Assembly: GCA_021772165.1 (NCBI GenBank)
Contig: JAJFMM010000137.1
Span: 1 to 8,750 of the forward strand
Origin: Chlamydiota bacterium
GTDB taxonomy: Bacteria > Chlamydiota > Chlamydiia > Chlamydiales > SM23-39
Direction: 5' to 3'
DNA: 8,750 nt
Positions 1 through 6,183 of the stretch are shown here, one piece after another. Numbering within the stretch: the stretch's first letter is position 1; the number at the start of each line of letters is the position of its first letter. The notes beneath the pieces are model-generated. The model had not been told where the DNA came from and searched no databases. It was given only the letters and a program-made list of their open reading frames with translations. A program made the translations under genes and the position numbers.

Positions 1-1
1 C

Positions 2-214
2 TTTGTAGAGAAACTGCAGACCAATTCGCAGCAGCGCATCGAGACGAATAAGCACTACCAGAATTTCCTCACTGAACTACAAAAACAGAATTTCGATTCG
101 GATCCGATTGAACTATTTGGCCAGAGCGACCTGCAACTGACAGAAGCCTTTAACATCATGAAGGATCTGATCTTTCTGCATCAGCAGCCAAGCGACATCA
201 AAATCGCATCTTAG
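2..214 (+). CDS. C-terminal end of an unrecognised protein (5' end outside window)
   Basis: An open frame enters from the left edge and runs for 70 codons to a TAG at 212-214. The peptide is rich in Gln, Asn, Leu and charged residues, has no Gly and few Pro, and reads as mostly helical, possibly coiled coil in its first half (pattern around EKLQTNSQQRIETNKHYQNF). I see no catalytic motif or membrane segment and do not recognise the family. It runs tail to tail into mqo: the four bases TTAG at 211-214 hold the TAG of this gene on one strand and the TAA of mqo on the other. No terminator is visible between them. That the frame is real is supported by its length, its plausible composition and the tight junction, but without the 5' part no function can be given. 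Confidence 0.65.
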   Translation, partial: FVEKLQTNSQQRIETNKHYQNFLTELQKQNFDSDPIELFGQSDLQLTEAFNIMKDLIFLHQQPSDIKIAS

Positions 215-1704
215 AGACTTTCTAAGTTCAGCGTCTTTGCTGTTTCAGCACGAACCTGTTGGCACAACTTCTCATTTTCGATGAGAGATTCGCCATAAGA
301 TGGAATGATCTCTTTTAACTTAGGCAACCACTCCTCGTCCGTCAGTTTATCTGCAAAGCATTTTTCAAGAAGATCTACCATGATAAAAACTGCCGTAGAA
401 GCACCCGGAGAAGCACCCAGAAGACCTACGAGCGAATGATCCTCTGTGTAGATCAACTCCGTTCCGAATTGCAAATAAGCACCTCGCTTAGGATCCGGCT
501 TGATAATCTGAACACGCTGTCCCGCGACTTCCAGCTCCCAATCTTCTGGCTTTGCGTTCGGATAGAATTCTTGCAAAGTTGCAAAGCGATGTTTTGATGA
601 CTGAAGCACCTGACCAATCAAATATTTCGTCAGAGCCATGTTATCTCGAGCAACAGCCAACAAAGACTTAATATTATCGAGTCTTATAGAACGGAAAAAA
701 TCCAATAAGGAGCCATTCTTGAGAAACTTGGTAGAAAATCCAGCGTAGGGACCAAAGAGAATAGAGCGCTTTCCCTCAACGACTCTCGTATCCAGATGAG
801 GTACAGACATGGGAGGAGATCCGACAGAAGCCTTCCCATACACTTTTGCATGGTGATTCTTGCTAACCGTAGGCTCGTCACACCGAAGCCAAACACCACT
901 CACGGGAAACCCCGCATACTTTTTTACTTCCGGTATGCCAGACTTTTGCAGCAGAGAAAGAGTTCCTCCGCCAGCACCCAGAAAAACAAATTTGGCGCTT
1001 ACGGATCGGACCTCTCCACTCTTTGTATCTTTAACCTTAAGATGCCAGAGCCCATCTGATTTTCGTTTAATATTTACAACCCGGTGCGAGTAGTGCGTTT
1101 TAAAACTTTCCGCATTGCTGAGATGAGTTAAGAGAGTGCGCGTGAGAGCTCCATAGTCTACATCCGCTCCGGTGATGATTCGAGTCGCCGCCACCTTTTC
1201 ATGAGGGTCTCTTCCCTCCATAACAAGTGGAGCCCATTTGCTTAAAGTATTCCTATCCTCGGTATACTCCATCCCATGATAGCAGTGATGAGCTGTCAAG
1301 GCCTCAAACCGTTTTTTAAGAAACTGGGCATTTTTATCCCCGGTAACAAAACTCATATGAGGAACTGGATGAATGAAACTCTGAGGATCTTGAATGGCTC
1401 CATTCTTAACTAGATAAGACCAGAGCTGCCGCGACAGATCAAATTCCACATTCACATCCAGAGCCTTGGAAATGTCAATGCTCCCATCTTTAAGCTCAGG
1501 GGTGTAATTTAGCTCGCAATTAGCCGCGTGTCCGGTTCCTGCGTTATTCCACGCGTTGGAACTCTCCAATCCCGCCCCGTCCAGTAATTCGAACATCTCG
1601 ATGCTAAGAGAAGGGCTTAGCTCTTTCAAAAACACACCCAGCGTGGCACTCATGATGCCGGCGCCAACAAGAATCACATCCACTTGATGGGTATTCGTCA
1701 TCAT
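211..1704 (-). CDS. mqo: Malate:quinone oxidoreductase
   Basis: This is an FAD-dependent, peripheral membrane enzyme that oxidises malate to oxaloacetate and passes the electrons to quinone (EC 1.1.5.4), joining the TCA cycle to the respiratory chain. At 497 residues it is full length for the family. Visible are the N-terminal FAD-binding motif GAGIMS (14-19), the Mqo-typical block NAWNNAGTGHAANCELNYTP (50-69), a second glycine-rich stretch FLGAGGG (241-247), and the C-terminal GLLGASPGAS (427-436) that closes the flavin site. Two ATG codons lie in tandem (1704-1702 and 1701-1699). The AGGAG ribosome site at 1712-1708 is 3 bases from the first and 6 from the second, so the second may be used. 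The first ATG overlaps the TGA of the upstream cupin gene as ATGA, so the two are probably translationally coupled and share the promoter upstream of the cupin gene. Function is assigned with high confidence from family motifs. Confidence 0.96.
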   Translation of the reverse strand: MMTNTHQVDVILVGAGIMSATLGVFLKELSPSLSIEMFELLDGAGLESSNAWNNAGTGHAANCELNYTPELKDGSIDISKALDVNVEFDLSRQLWSYLVKNGAIQDPQSFIHPVPHMSFVTGDKNAQFLKKRFEALTAHHCYHGMEYTEDRNTLSKWAPLVMEGRDPHEKVAATRIITGADVDYGALTRTLLTHLSNAESFKTHYSHRVVNIKRKSDGLWHLKVKDTKSGEVRSVSAKFVFLGAGGGTLSLLQKSGIPEVKKYAGFPVSGVWLRCDEPTVSKNHHAKVYGKASVGSPPMSVPHLDTRVVEGKRSILFGPYAGFSTKFLKNGSLLDFFRSIRLDNIKSLLAVARDNMALTKYLIGQVLQSSKHRFATLQEFYPNAKPEDWELEVAGQRVQIIKPDPKRGAYLQFGTELIYTEDHSLVGLLGASPGASTAVFIMVDLLEKCFADKLTDEEWLPKLKEIIPSYGESLIENEKLCQQVRAETAKTLNLESL

Positions 1705-2090
1705 TTACTCCTGAATGTGAAGGGAACTACAGCTTCGAGCTCAAGAACTATATAGACGCGACACCAAGGATCATTTCCAATCAGTTTCCATGAATGGCCA
1801 CTACCGGTTGTATCTTCTGCTAACAAAATATCGCCCGGCGAAATCTTAAAATGATCTCCTCCACGCGTCTGGAAATCTAAAATACCTTTTAAAGTAACGA
1901 CGAGTTGTCGAACGGGTGCGTTGTGCCATTCAAAGGCTCCCCCGGAGGCCGTCTCTTGAAACGAGACTTTTGAGACAGGTAGCGCTCCACTGAGAAGATC
2001 GCCATGAATGCCTGATTTAAGTTCAATTAAACCCTCTTCAAATTGGGAGTTTTTCTCCTTATCTGTCCAAATGCGTATACACCGAATCAT
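1701..2090 (-). CDS. Small cupin-domain protein, function unknown
   Basis: A 129-residue single-domain cupin (double-stranded beta-helix) protein. The core runs from about residue 40 to 116. The first cupin motif is represented by WHNAPVRQLVVTLKG (55-69) and the second by SPGDILLAEDTTGSGHSW (84-101). Compared with the classic cupin metal set (two His and a Glu in motif 1, one His in motif 2), I see H56, Q62 and H99; the second His is absent. From recall, widespread small proteins with the same HNAP..Q and AEDTTGSGH strings exist, so this is a normal family member and not a decayed one. Substrate and reaction are unknown, and binding a small metabolite is a guess. The ATG at 2090-2088 is preceded by GGGGA at 5-base spacing. 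Its TGA overlaps the mqo start, with the mqo ribosome site inside its last codons, so it is the first gene of a two-gene operon with mqo. Confidence 0.88.
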   Translation of the reverse strand: MIRCIRIWTDKEKNSQFEEGLIELKSGIHGDLLSGALPVSKVSFQETASGGAFEWHNAPVRQLVVTLKGILDFQTRGGDHFKISPGDILLAEDTTGSGHSWKLIGNDPWCRVYIVLELEAVVPFTFRSK

Positions 2091-2112
2091 TCAGTCCCCG
2101 TCTATAAGAGGG

Positions 2113-2142
2113 AACATAGGCTCAAGATAAGTTCAAAGTCAA
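2113..2142 (-). promoter_or_regulatory. Possible sigma-70 promoter for the cupin-mqo operon
   Basis: Read on the - strand, TTGACT (2142-2137) resembles a -35 box and TATGTT (2118-2113) a -10 box, 18 bases apart. Transcription would start about 15 bases before the cupin ATG, just upstream of its GGGGA ribosome site. The -35 matches consensus at 5 of 6 positions, the -10 at 4 of 6. It lies just downstream, in transcription order, of the hairpin at 2171-2195, which fits a new transcription unit starting here. This is a pattern match only. Confidence 0.4.
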
Positions 2143-2170
2143 GATCGAGGAAAACCACTAAGAGAATTGT

Positions 2171-2195
2171 CCAGCCCTTTTAGAAAAAGGGCTGG
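2171..2195 (-). terminator. Perfect 11-bp hairpin, probable terminator of the 288-residue gene
   Basis: CCAGCCCTTTT (2171-2181) and AAAAGGGCTGG (2185-2195) are perfect inverted repeats around a 3-base loop. On the - strand the hairpin lies about 105 bases beyond the stop of the 2302-3168 gene and before the cupin-mqo promoter candidate, the right place for a terminator. Neither side has a clean run of T after the stem: the - strand continues ACAATTCTCTT, only moderately T-rich. Termination may therefore be weak, or the hairpin may instead protect a transcript 3' end. The stem itself is too long and regular to be chance. Confidence 0.55.
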
Positions 2196-2301
2196 AGCGC
2201 TATTACACTTTCAAAGACTCAATCGTCCTGAAGAATTCAGCGCATGCATCCAGTTACTCGCCACTGGTCGCTTTCATAAAATCCCATTATAAAATTAAGT
2301 T

Positions 2302-3168
2302 CTACAGAACGGCTAACTCGATAGTAGCTTTTTCTAAGCGCTCAATACGTTTCGAGAGCGAAGGCGAGAGGAAATTGAAGCGCTCATCTCCTTGCTTGTC
2401 GATCAATAGATTAGCAATTCTGCCCTGTCCTTTGTGGTAAAGGTTTTGCTGCTGCTCTTTTTTCAATACGTTGAGGGCAACAGAGCAGGCTTCTTCCGGC
2501 GATTTCGACACCTTGATTAAACTGTTCAGAGCCAAAGCATCAGAGCGTCCATTGACGATACGATCGATTAGAAAATGAATGAGAAGAGCTGCGCCAAACA
2601 GAGCCAAAGAAATAGGCCATGTCATAGGAGCCATCTTGAACAGAACAGCTGCGCTAATCATGACTACTCGGGCAATCAGCTTTAAGAACGAATCATTCGT
2701 TTTGATCTGCGTAAGTTCTCGAAGAATCAAAAAGCGCGTTTCCGAGTCCGTGTAGCGCCAGGTATCTGCAGCTAACGCCGTCTCGTTTTGCTGATCTCCG
2801 AAAGCACCTAAATCCTGATTGCGGTGAAGATGCTCAAAAGGAACTTGAATCACCGGACGAGTGAAGGAGTAGTCCCCGCCAAAGCTCGCGTAGCTGCATT
2901 TCTGTCCTGTATACAGAGCAACATCTCCACCCAGACCAACAGCCTTGACCAGCTCATCGATTTCTTTGACAATGAGCCGCCTTTCGTCAAGCAAGATGAC
3001 ATTATCTACTGCCAGGTTTTCGGAAGAATTGACTTCCCAAGTACCGGAAAAGTAGGGACCGGCTTTTGGCACCGCATAAGAAACAATATCATTGATAGGA
3101 TTGAGAAGAGAAGTCGCCCCGCCCATGATCCGGCCGAGCATCCCCGGCGATGCTAGAATGACAGACAC
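2302..3168 (-). CDS. Membrane protein resembling an inactive M48 (HtpX-like) metallopeptidase
   Basis: I do not know a named gene for this 288-residue protein, but its layout follows the M48 peptidase family. Residues 82-115 look like the strand region before the helix of M48 enzymes (SYASFGGDY, then VIQVPFEHL). At 146-159, FLILRELTQIKTND sits where M48 has the HExxH zinc motif and trailing ..K..D; the motif reads RELTQ (150-154), so both His ligands are lost while Glu151 remains. Two membrane segments follow (about 161-179 and 184-202), as in HtpX. Then NGRSD (206-210) stands where ExxxD supplies the third ligand, with Asn for Glu. The C-terminal part is charged and helical. If the alignment is right the protein cannot bind zinc and is a pseudoenzyme; a scaffold or regulatory role would be inference. 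The start is GTG at 3168-3166 with AAAGAGG at a spacing of about 4 bases. It is transcribed divergently from gltX and ends before the hairpin at 2171-2195. Confidence 0.82.
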   Translation of the reverse strand: MSVILASPGMLGRIMGGATSLLNPINDIVSYAVPKAGPYFSGTWEVNSSENLAVDNVILLDERRLIVKEIDELVKAVGLGGDVALYTGQKCSYASFGGDYSFTRPVIQVPFEHLHRNQDLGAFGDQQNETALAADTWRYTDSETRFLILRELTQIKTNDSFLKLIARVVMISAAVLFKMAPMTWPISLALFGAALLIHFLIDRIVNGRSDALALNSLIKVSKSPEEACSVALNVLKKEQQQNLYHKGQGRIANLLIDKQGDERFNFLSPSLSKRIERLEKATIELAVL

Positions 3169-3253
3169 AATACCTCTTTAAATTTTATTTTAAACAAAAC
3201 AAACCATCTTATTGACCAAGATAGTAACGAAAGACGCGCTTTAAATATACTTA

Positions 3254-3272
3254 AAATCTAACTATTAGATTT
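3254..3272. promoter_or_regulatory. 8-bp inverted repeat in the divergent gltX spacer, possible operator
   Basis: AAATCTAA (3254-3261) and TTAGATTT (3265-3272) form perfect 8-base arms around CTA. It sits midway in the 184-base AT-rich spacer between the pseudo-M48 gene and gltX, upstream of both genes, so a DNA-binding site for a dimeric regulator is more likely than a terminator. The AT-rich stem would make a weak RNA hairpin, and no T run follows. In so AT-rich a stretch a chance repeat is possible. Confidence 0.3.
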
Positions 3273-3296
3273 CAGGATTTTGATAAAAACTCTTCA

Positions 3297-3325
3297 TTGC
3301 AACTTATCAGCCGGATCTACAAAAT
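3297..3325 (+). promoter_or_regulatory. Possible sigma-70 promoter for gltX
   Basis: TTGCAA (3297-3302) could be a -35 box, with CAAAAT (3320-3325) as a -10 box at 17-base spacing (4 of 6 matches for each). Transcription would begin near 3332, leaving a leader of about 20 bases with the AGAG ribosome site. TACAAA at 3318-3323 with 15-base spacing is an alternative -10. The AT content makes such matches common, so this is tentative. Confidence 0.3.
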
Positions 3326-3352
3326 AGATGAACCAATTAAAGAGAAAAAATT

Positions 3353-4852
3353 ATGTCTGTACGAGTTCGTATCGCTCCCTCTCCGACAGGAGATCCTCAT
3401 GTCGGCACCGCTTATATCGCCCTTTTCAATTTGATTTTTGCACGTCATTTTCAAGGTAAATTTATTTTACGAATTGAAGATACGGATCAGTCGCGCAGTC
3501 GCCCCGAATATGAAACAAATATTTTCAAGGCGCTTCACTGGTGCGGAATTGAGTGGGATGAAGGCCCCGATGTAGGTGGACCGTTCGGGCCCTACCGCCA
3601 GTCGGAGAGAACAGATCTCTACCGCAAGCACGCCTTTGAGCTCATAGAGAAAGGAAAAGCTTATAAATGCTTTGCCACGCCAAAAGAGCTCTCAGATATG
3701 CGCGAAACGGCAGCGGTTGAAGGCAGACGGATCGGCTACGACCGCCGCTACCGCGATCTAACACAGGAAGAGATCAAAGAGCGCGAAGACGCTGGCCAAT
3801 CCTACGTTGTCCGACTCAAGATGCCTCTAACGGGAGAATGTGTTTACGAAGATGCTGTGAAAGGCCGTATCACGTGTCCTTGGGCTGACGTCGATGATCA
3901 GGTGCTGCTCAAATCGGATGGCTTTCCTACCTACCATCTCGCCAACGTCGTCGATGATCGGCTCATGAAAATCTCCCACGTCATTCGCGGCGATGAGTGG
4001 ATGACCTCCACACCGAAACATATCTATCTCTATGAAGCCTTCGAATGGGAAGCACCTATTTTCATGCACATGCCTCTACTTCTCGGCAAAGATGGAAAAA
4101 AACTTTCGAAGAGAAAGAATCCCACCTCGATCTTCTATTTCCGAGACAGCGGTTATCTGCCTGAGGCTCTCGTAAATTTCCTCACGCTGATGGGCTACAG
4201 TATGCAGGGCGAACAGGAAAAATATTCCCTCGATGAGATCATCCAGAGCTTCGATGCAAAGCGCATCGGTGTTTCCGGCGCGTTCTTTGATGTACAAAAA
4301 CTCGAGTGGCTCAATCAGAAAACCCTCATTGAATCGATTCCTGAAGACAAACTGTGGGAAAGACTGCAAGAGTGGCGCTTCAATCCTGCGTTCATGCAAA
4401 CACTGATGCCTCTTGCACACACAAGGATCAAGACCTTCGGTGAATTCATGCAGCTCTGCGATTTTTTCTTTATCAACGATCTGAAACTGACACCTGAAAA
4501 ACTTTTACCGAAAGATCTAGTTGCAGAAACTGCTGCGAACATCTTGCAGTGCGTTATCTGGAACCTTGATGCGAAAGAAGATTGGAGCGGAACTGCACTA
4601 GAACCTGCGCTGCATGAAATCGCTGAGGTTTTCGGCGTACATTTTAAAAAGGCGCTGATCCCTCTGCTATTTGCTACCATCATGGGCAAACAGCGAGGAC
4701 CACCGCTATTTGACTCCGTAACGCTACTGGGCAAAGAGCGCACGCGAGTTAGATTGATGCAAGCGATCGAACTGTTAGGAAGCATCTCCAACAAAAAGAT
4801 GGATCGACTGAAGAAGTGCTGGGAAAAGCGCGACTGTCGAGAAGCTATCTAA
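3353..4852 (+). CDS. gltX: Glutamyl-tRNA synthetase
   Basis: A class I aminoacyl-tRNA synthetase that charges tRNA-Glu with glutamate in the cytoplasm. The 499-residue length is normal. The N-terminal Rossmann domain shows RIAPSPTGDPHVGT (6-19) with the HIGH-type motif HVGT, then LRIEDTD (39-45) for glutamate and ATP binding. The KMSKS-type loop is KKLSKRKN (249-256). The C-terminal anticodon-binding region is helical and complete. Chlamydiae generally use a non-discriminating GltX that also misacylates tRNA-Gln, corrected by GatCAB; nothing here separates that from a discriminating enzyme. The start ATG follows AAAGAG at about 8 bases. The TAA at 4850-4852 overlaps the TAG of the opposing lipoprotein gene within CTAA, with no terminator seen. 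As I recall, gltX in Chlamydia lies near the small lipoprotein gene omcA, which may be echoed by the neighbour here. Confidence 0.97.
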   Translation: MSVRVRIAPSPTGDPHVGTAYIALFNLIFARHFQGKFILRIEDTDQSRSRPEYETNIFKALHWCGIEWDEGPDVGGPFGPYRQSERTDLYRKHAFELIEKGKAYKCFATPKELSDMRETAAVEGRRIGYDRRYRDLTQEEIKEREDAGQSYVVRLKMPLTGECVYEDAVKGRITCPWADVDDQVLLKSDGFPTYHLANVVDDRLMKISHVIRGDEWMTSTPKHIYLYEAFEWEAPIFMHMPLLLGKDGKKLSKRKNPTSIFYFRDSGYLPEALVNFLTLMGYSMQGEQEKYSLDEIIQSFDAKRIGVSGAFFDVQKLEWLNQKTLIESIPEDKLWERLQEWRFNPAFMQTLMPLAHTRIKTFGEFMQLCDFFFINDLKLTPEKLLPKDLVAETAANILQCVIWNLDAKEDWSGTALEPALHEIAEVFGVHFKKALIPLLFATIMGKQRGPPLFDSVTLLGKERTRVRLMQAIELLGSISNKKMDRLKKCWEKRDCREAI

Positions 4853-4992
4853 TGAGAAGCTTCTTCAAGTTCTGTTTCGACGGGGATCTCCTCATGCGAC
4901 TGTGAAATAACATAGCCGTTATGATTGACCTCGTCGATTCCGCATCCTGAAAGCAGAAACCCTAGAAAGATAAGTAAAGAATATTGTTTCAT
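4849..4992 (-). CDS. Small (47-residue) predicted lipoprotein
   Basis: A very short protein that opens with MKQYSLLIFLGFLLSGC: a Lys near the N-terminus, a hydrophobic stretch, and a lipobox LLSGC with the Cys at position 17. This is a classic lipoprotein signal, so the mature part would be only 31 residues (Cys17-His47), acidic at its end (EEIPVETELEEASH). A longer frame extends upstream to 5133, but its extra residues crowd Arg and lysine-rich sequence ahead of the signal, so the ATG at 4992-4990 is chosen; no strong ribosome site precedes it. The gene is convergent with gltX (4-base overlap) and divergent from the cysJ-like gene, with a 45-base spacer. Chlamydial OmcA is a small lipoprotein found near gltX, but it is rich in Cys while this one has only the lipid-anchored Cys, so orthology is not supported by sequence. 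Function is unknown. Confidence 0.72.
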   Translation of the reverse strand: MKQYSLLIFLGFLLSGCGIDEVNHNGYVISQSHEEIPVETELEEASH

Positions 4993-5010
4993 GAATTCAC
5001 ACTTTAATAA

Positions 5011-5031
5011 GTGGACCCTTACCCTGTCCAC
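5011..5031. promoter_or_regulatory. Inverted repeat between the lipoprotein and cysJ-like genes, possible operator
   Basis: GTGGAC (5011-5016) and GTCCAC (5026-5031) are perfect 6-base arms separated by 9 bases, centred in the 45-base divergent spacer. On the - strand the right arm contributes to TGGACA, a 5-of-6 match to a -35 box, with TATTAA 15 bases on as a weak -10 for the lipoprotein gene. A regulator bound here could affect both genes. The arms are short and the assignment tentative. Confidence 0.3.
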
Positions 5032-5037
5032 AGAAAA

Positions 5038-6177
5038 ATGATGAACACTTACGATCGATTGAATCCTTTTTCCTCGCGGATAGTAGACCGCTATCTTCTC
5101 ACGAAAGACGGCTCTACGAAAAAGACATATCATCTCGCGCTTTCTTTAGACGGCTCTCAGATCTCCTACCAACCTGGAGACAGCTTGGCGATTTTGCCGC
5201 AAAATGACCCAGACGACGTCGACTTTTTTCTAAAAGGAGTGCGCTGCACGGGAGAGGAAGAGATCTTCGATCATAGAAGCAAAAATACCTTCTCTCTTCG
5301 CTCCTATCTTCTATGTAAAGCGAATTTACATAGAGCCAATCACTCTTTTCTCAGAATGCTCCATGAGCGCTCCTCCTCTCCAGATCTCGCTGAGCTTCTT
5401 TTGAGGGAAAATAAACCTAAGCTGGTCGAATTCCTAGACAATGAGACGCCGGCTGACCTTCTAAATACCTTTTCGAAAGTCCTTGTTTCTCCCCAGGAGA
5501 TTCCGAGCCTGCTTTTACCTCTGCTCCCTCGCTTCTATTCAATCGCCTCGTCGCAAAGGCTCTTTCCAAACGAAGTGCACCTGACTGTAGCTGCCGTCAG
5601 CTATACGACGAATAAAGGGGTTCAGAGACATGGGGTAGGCACACACTTTCTTTGCGAAAGAGCGCTTCTCGAGAAAACGGTTGTTCCGCTTTACATCCAG
5701 CCTTCTCACGGTTTTGCTCTGCCTGCGGATTCCAACGCCTCGATCATTTTGGTGGGGCCCGGCACAGGCATTGCTCCTTATCGAGCCTTCCTGCAAGAGC
5801 GCCTGAGTCGAAAAGCTCCAGGGCGTAACTGGCTCTTTTTTGGAGAGCGCAACCGCTCCAGTGATTTTTATTACGAAGAGTTCTGGCTCGAGTTGCAGCA
5901 GCAAAAACGGCTACATCTCGATCTCGCGTTTTCCCGTGATGGAGCCGAGAAGCTCTACGTACAGCACAACATGTGGAAGCAGAGAAAGGCACTCTGGGCC
6001 TGGATTGAAGAGGGCGCCTATTTTTATGTGTGCGGGGATGCAAAAGAGATGGCGAAAGATGTAGAGGCAACGCTTCAGAAAATCGCCGCCTCGGAAGGCG
6101 GTCTATCTGACGAAGACGCGCGCCGCAAAATCAAAGAGATGCGCGCGGAGAAGCGTTACCTGGCGGACGTCTATTAA
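5038..6177 (+). CDS. cysJ: CysJ-type NADPH flavin reductase lacking the flavodoxin domain
   Basis: A cytoplasmic diflavin-reductase-like protein that should take electrons from NADPH through FAD to a separate acceptor. The 379 residues cover the FAD and connecting region (about 10-225) and the NADPH domain (about 235-379). Signatures are RFYSIASS (165-172) for FAD, GVGTHFLC (199-206) at the FAD diphosphate position, GPGTGIAPYRAFL (240-252) for NADPH pyrophosphate, FFGERN (267-272), YVCGDAKEMAKDV (330-342) and the C-terminal RYLADVY, close to the KRY.RDVY end of CysJ. E. coli CysJ is about 600 residues because of an N-terminal FMN flavodoxin domain, absent here, and no cysI is in the window. 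The cysJ name is kept because the chlamydial gene beside ispF carries it; a true sulfite reductase role is doubtful and the partner unknown. Tandem ATGs at 5038 and 5041 both suit; a GTG at 5011 lies in the inverted repeat and lacks a ribosome site. It converges on ispF with a 6-base gap. Confidence 0.88.
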   Translation: MMNTYDRLNPFSSRIVDRYLLTKDGSTKKTYHLALSLDGSQISYQPGDSLAILPQNDPDDVDFFLKGVRCTGEEEIFDHRSKNTFSLRSYLLCKANLHRANHSFLRMLHERSSSPDLAELLLRENKPKLVEFLDNETPADLLNTFSKVLVSPQEIPSLLLPLLPRFYSIASSQRLFPNEVHLTVAAVSYTTNKGVQRHGVGTHFLCERALLEKTVVPLYIQPSHGFALPADSNASIILVGPGTGIAPYRAFLQERLSRKAPGRNWLFFGERNRSSDFYYEEFWLELQQQKRLHLDLAFSRDGAEKLYVQHNMWKQRKALWAWIEEGAYFYVCGDAKEMAKDVEATLQKIAASEGGLSDEDARRKIKEMRAEKRYLADVY

Positions 6178-6183
6178 ACTCAC

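Noticed and set aside
4315..4794. 159-codon frame on the - strand inside gltX
   Set aside because: It lies wholly within the gltX coding region, has a Ser-rich composition typical of antisense frames, and shows no motif.
4855..4864. AGAAGCTTCT palindrome just past gltX as a terminator
   Set aside because: It is a 10-base palindrome with no loop, so it cannot form a useful RNA hairpin, and it is part of the lipoprotein gene.
5011..5037. GTG at 5011 as the start of the cysJ-like gene
   Set aside because: It lacks a ribosome site, sits inside the inverted repeat, and the nine extra residues add nothing recognisable; tandem ATGs at 5038 and 5041 are preferred.
4993..5133. Longer form of the small lipoprotein gene starting at 5133
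   Set aside because: It would put about 47 residues, many basic, before a well-formed lipoprotein signal and would cross the 5' end of the cysJ-like gene.
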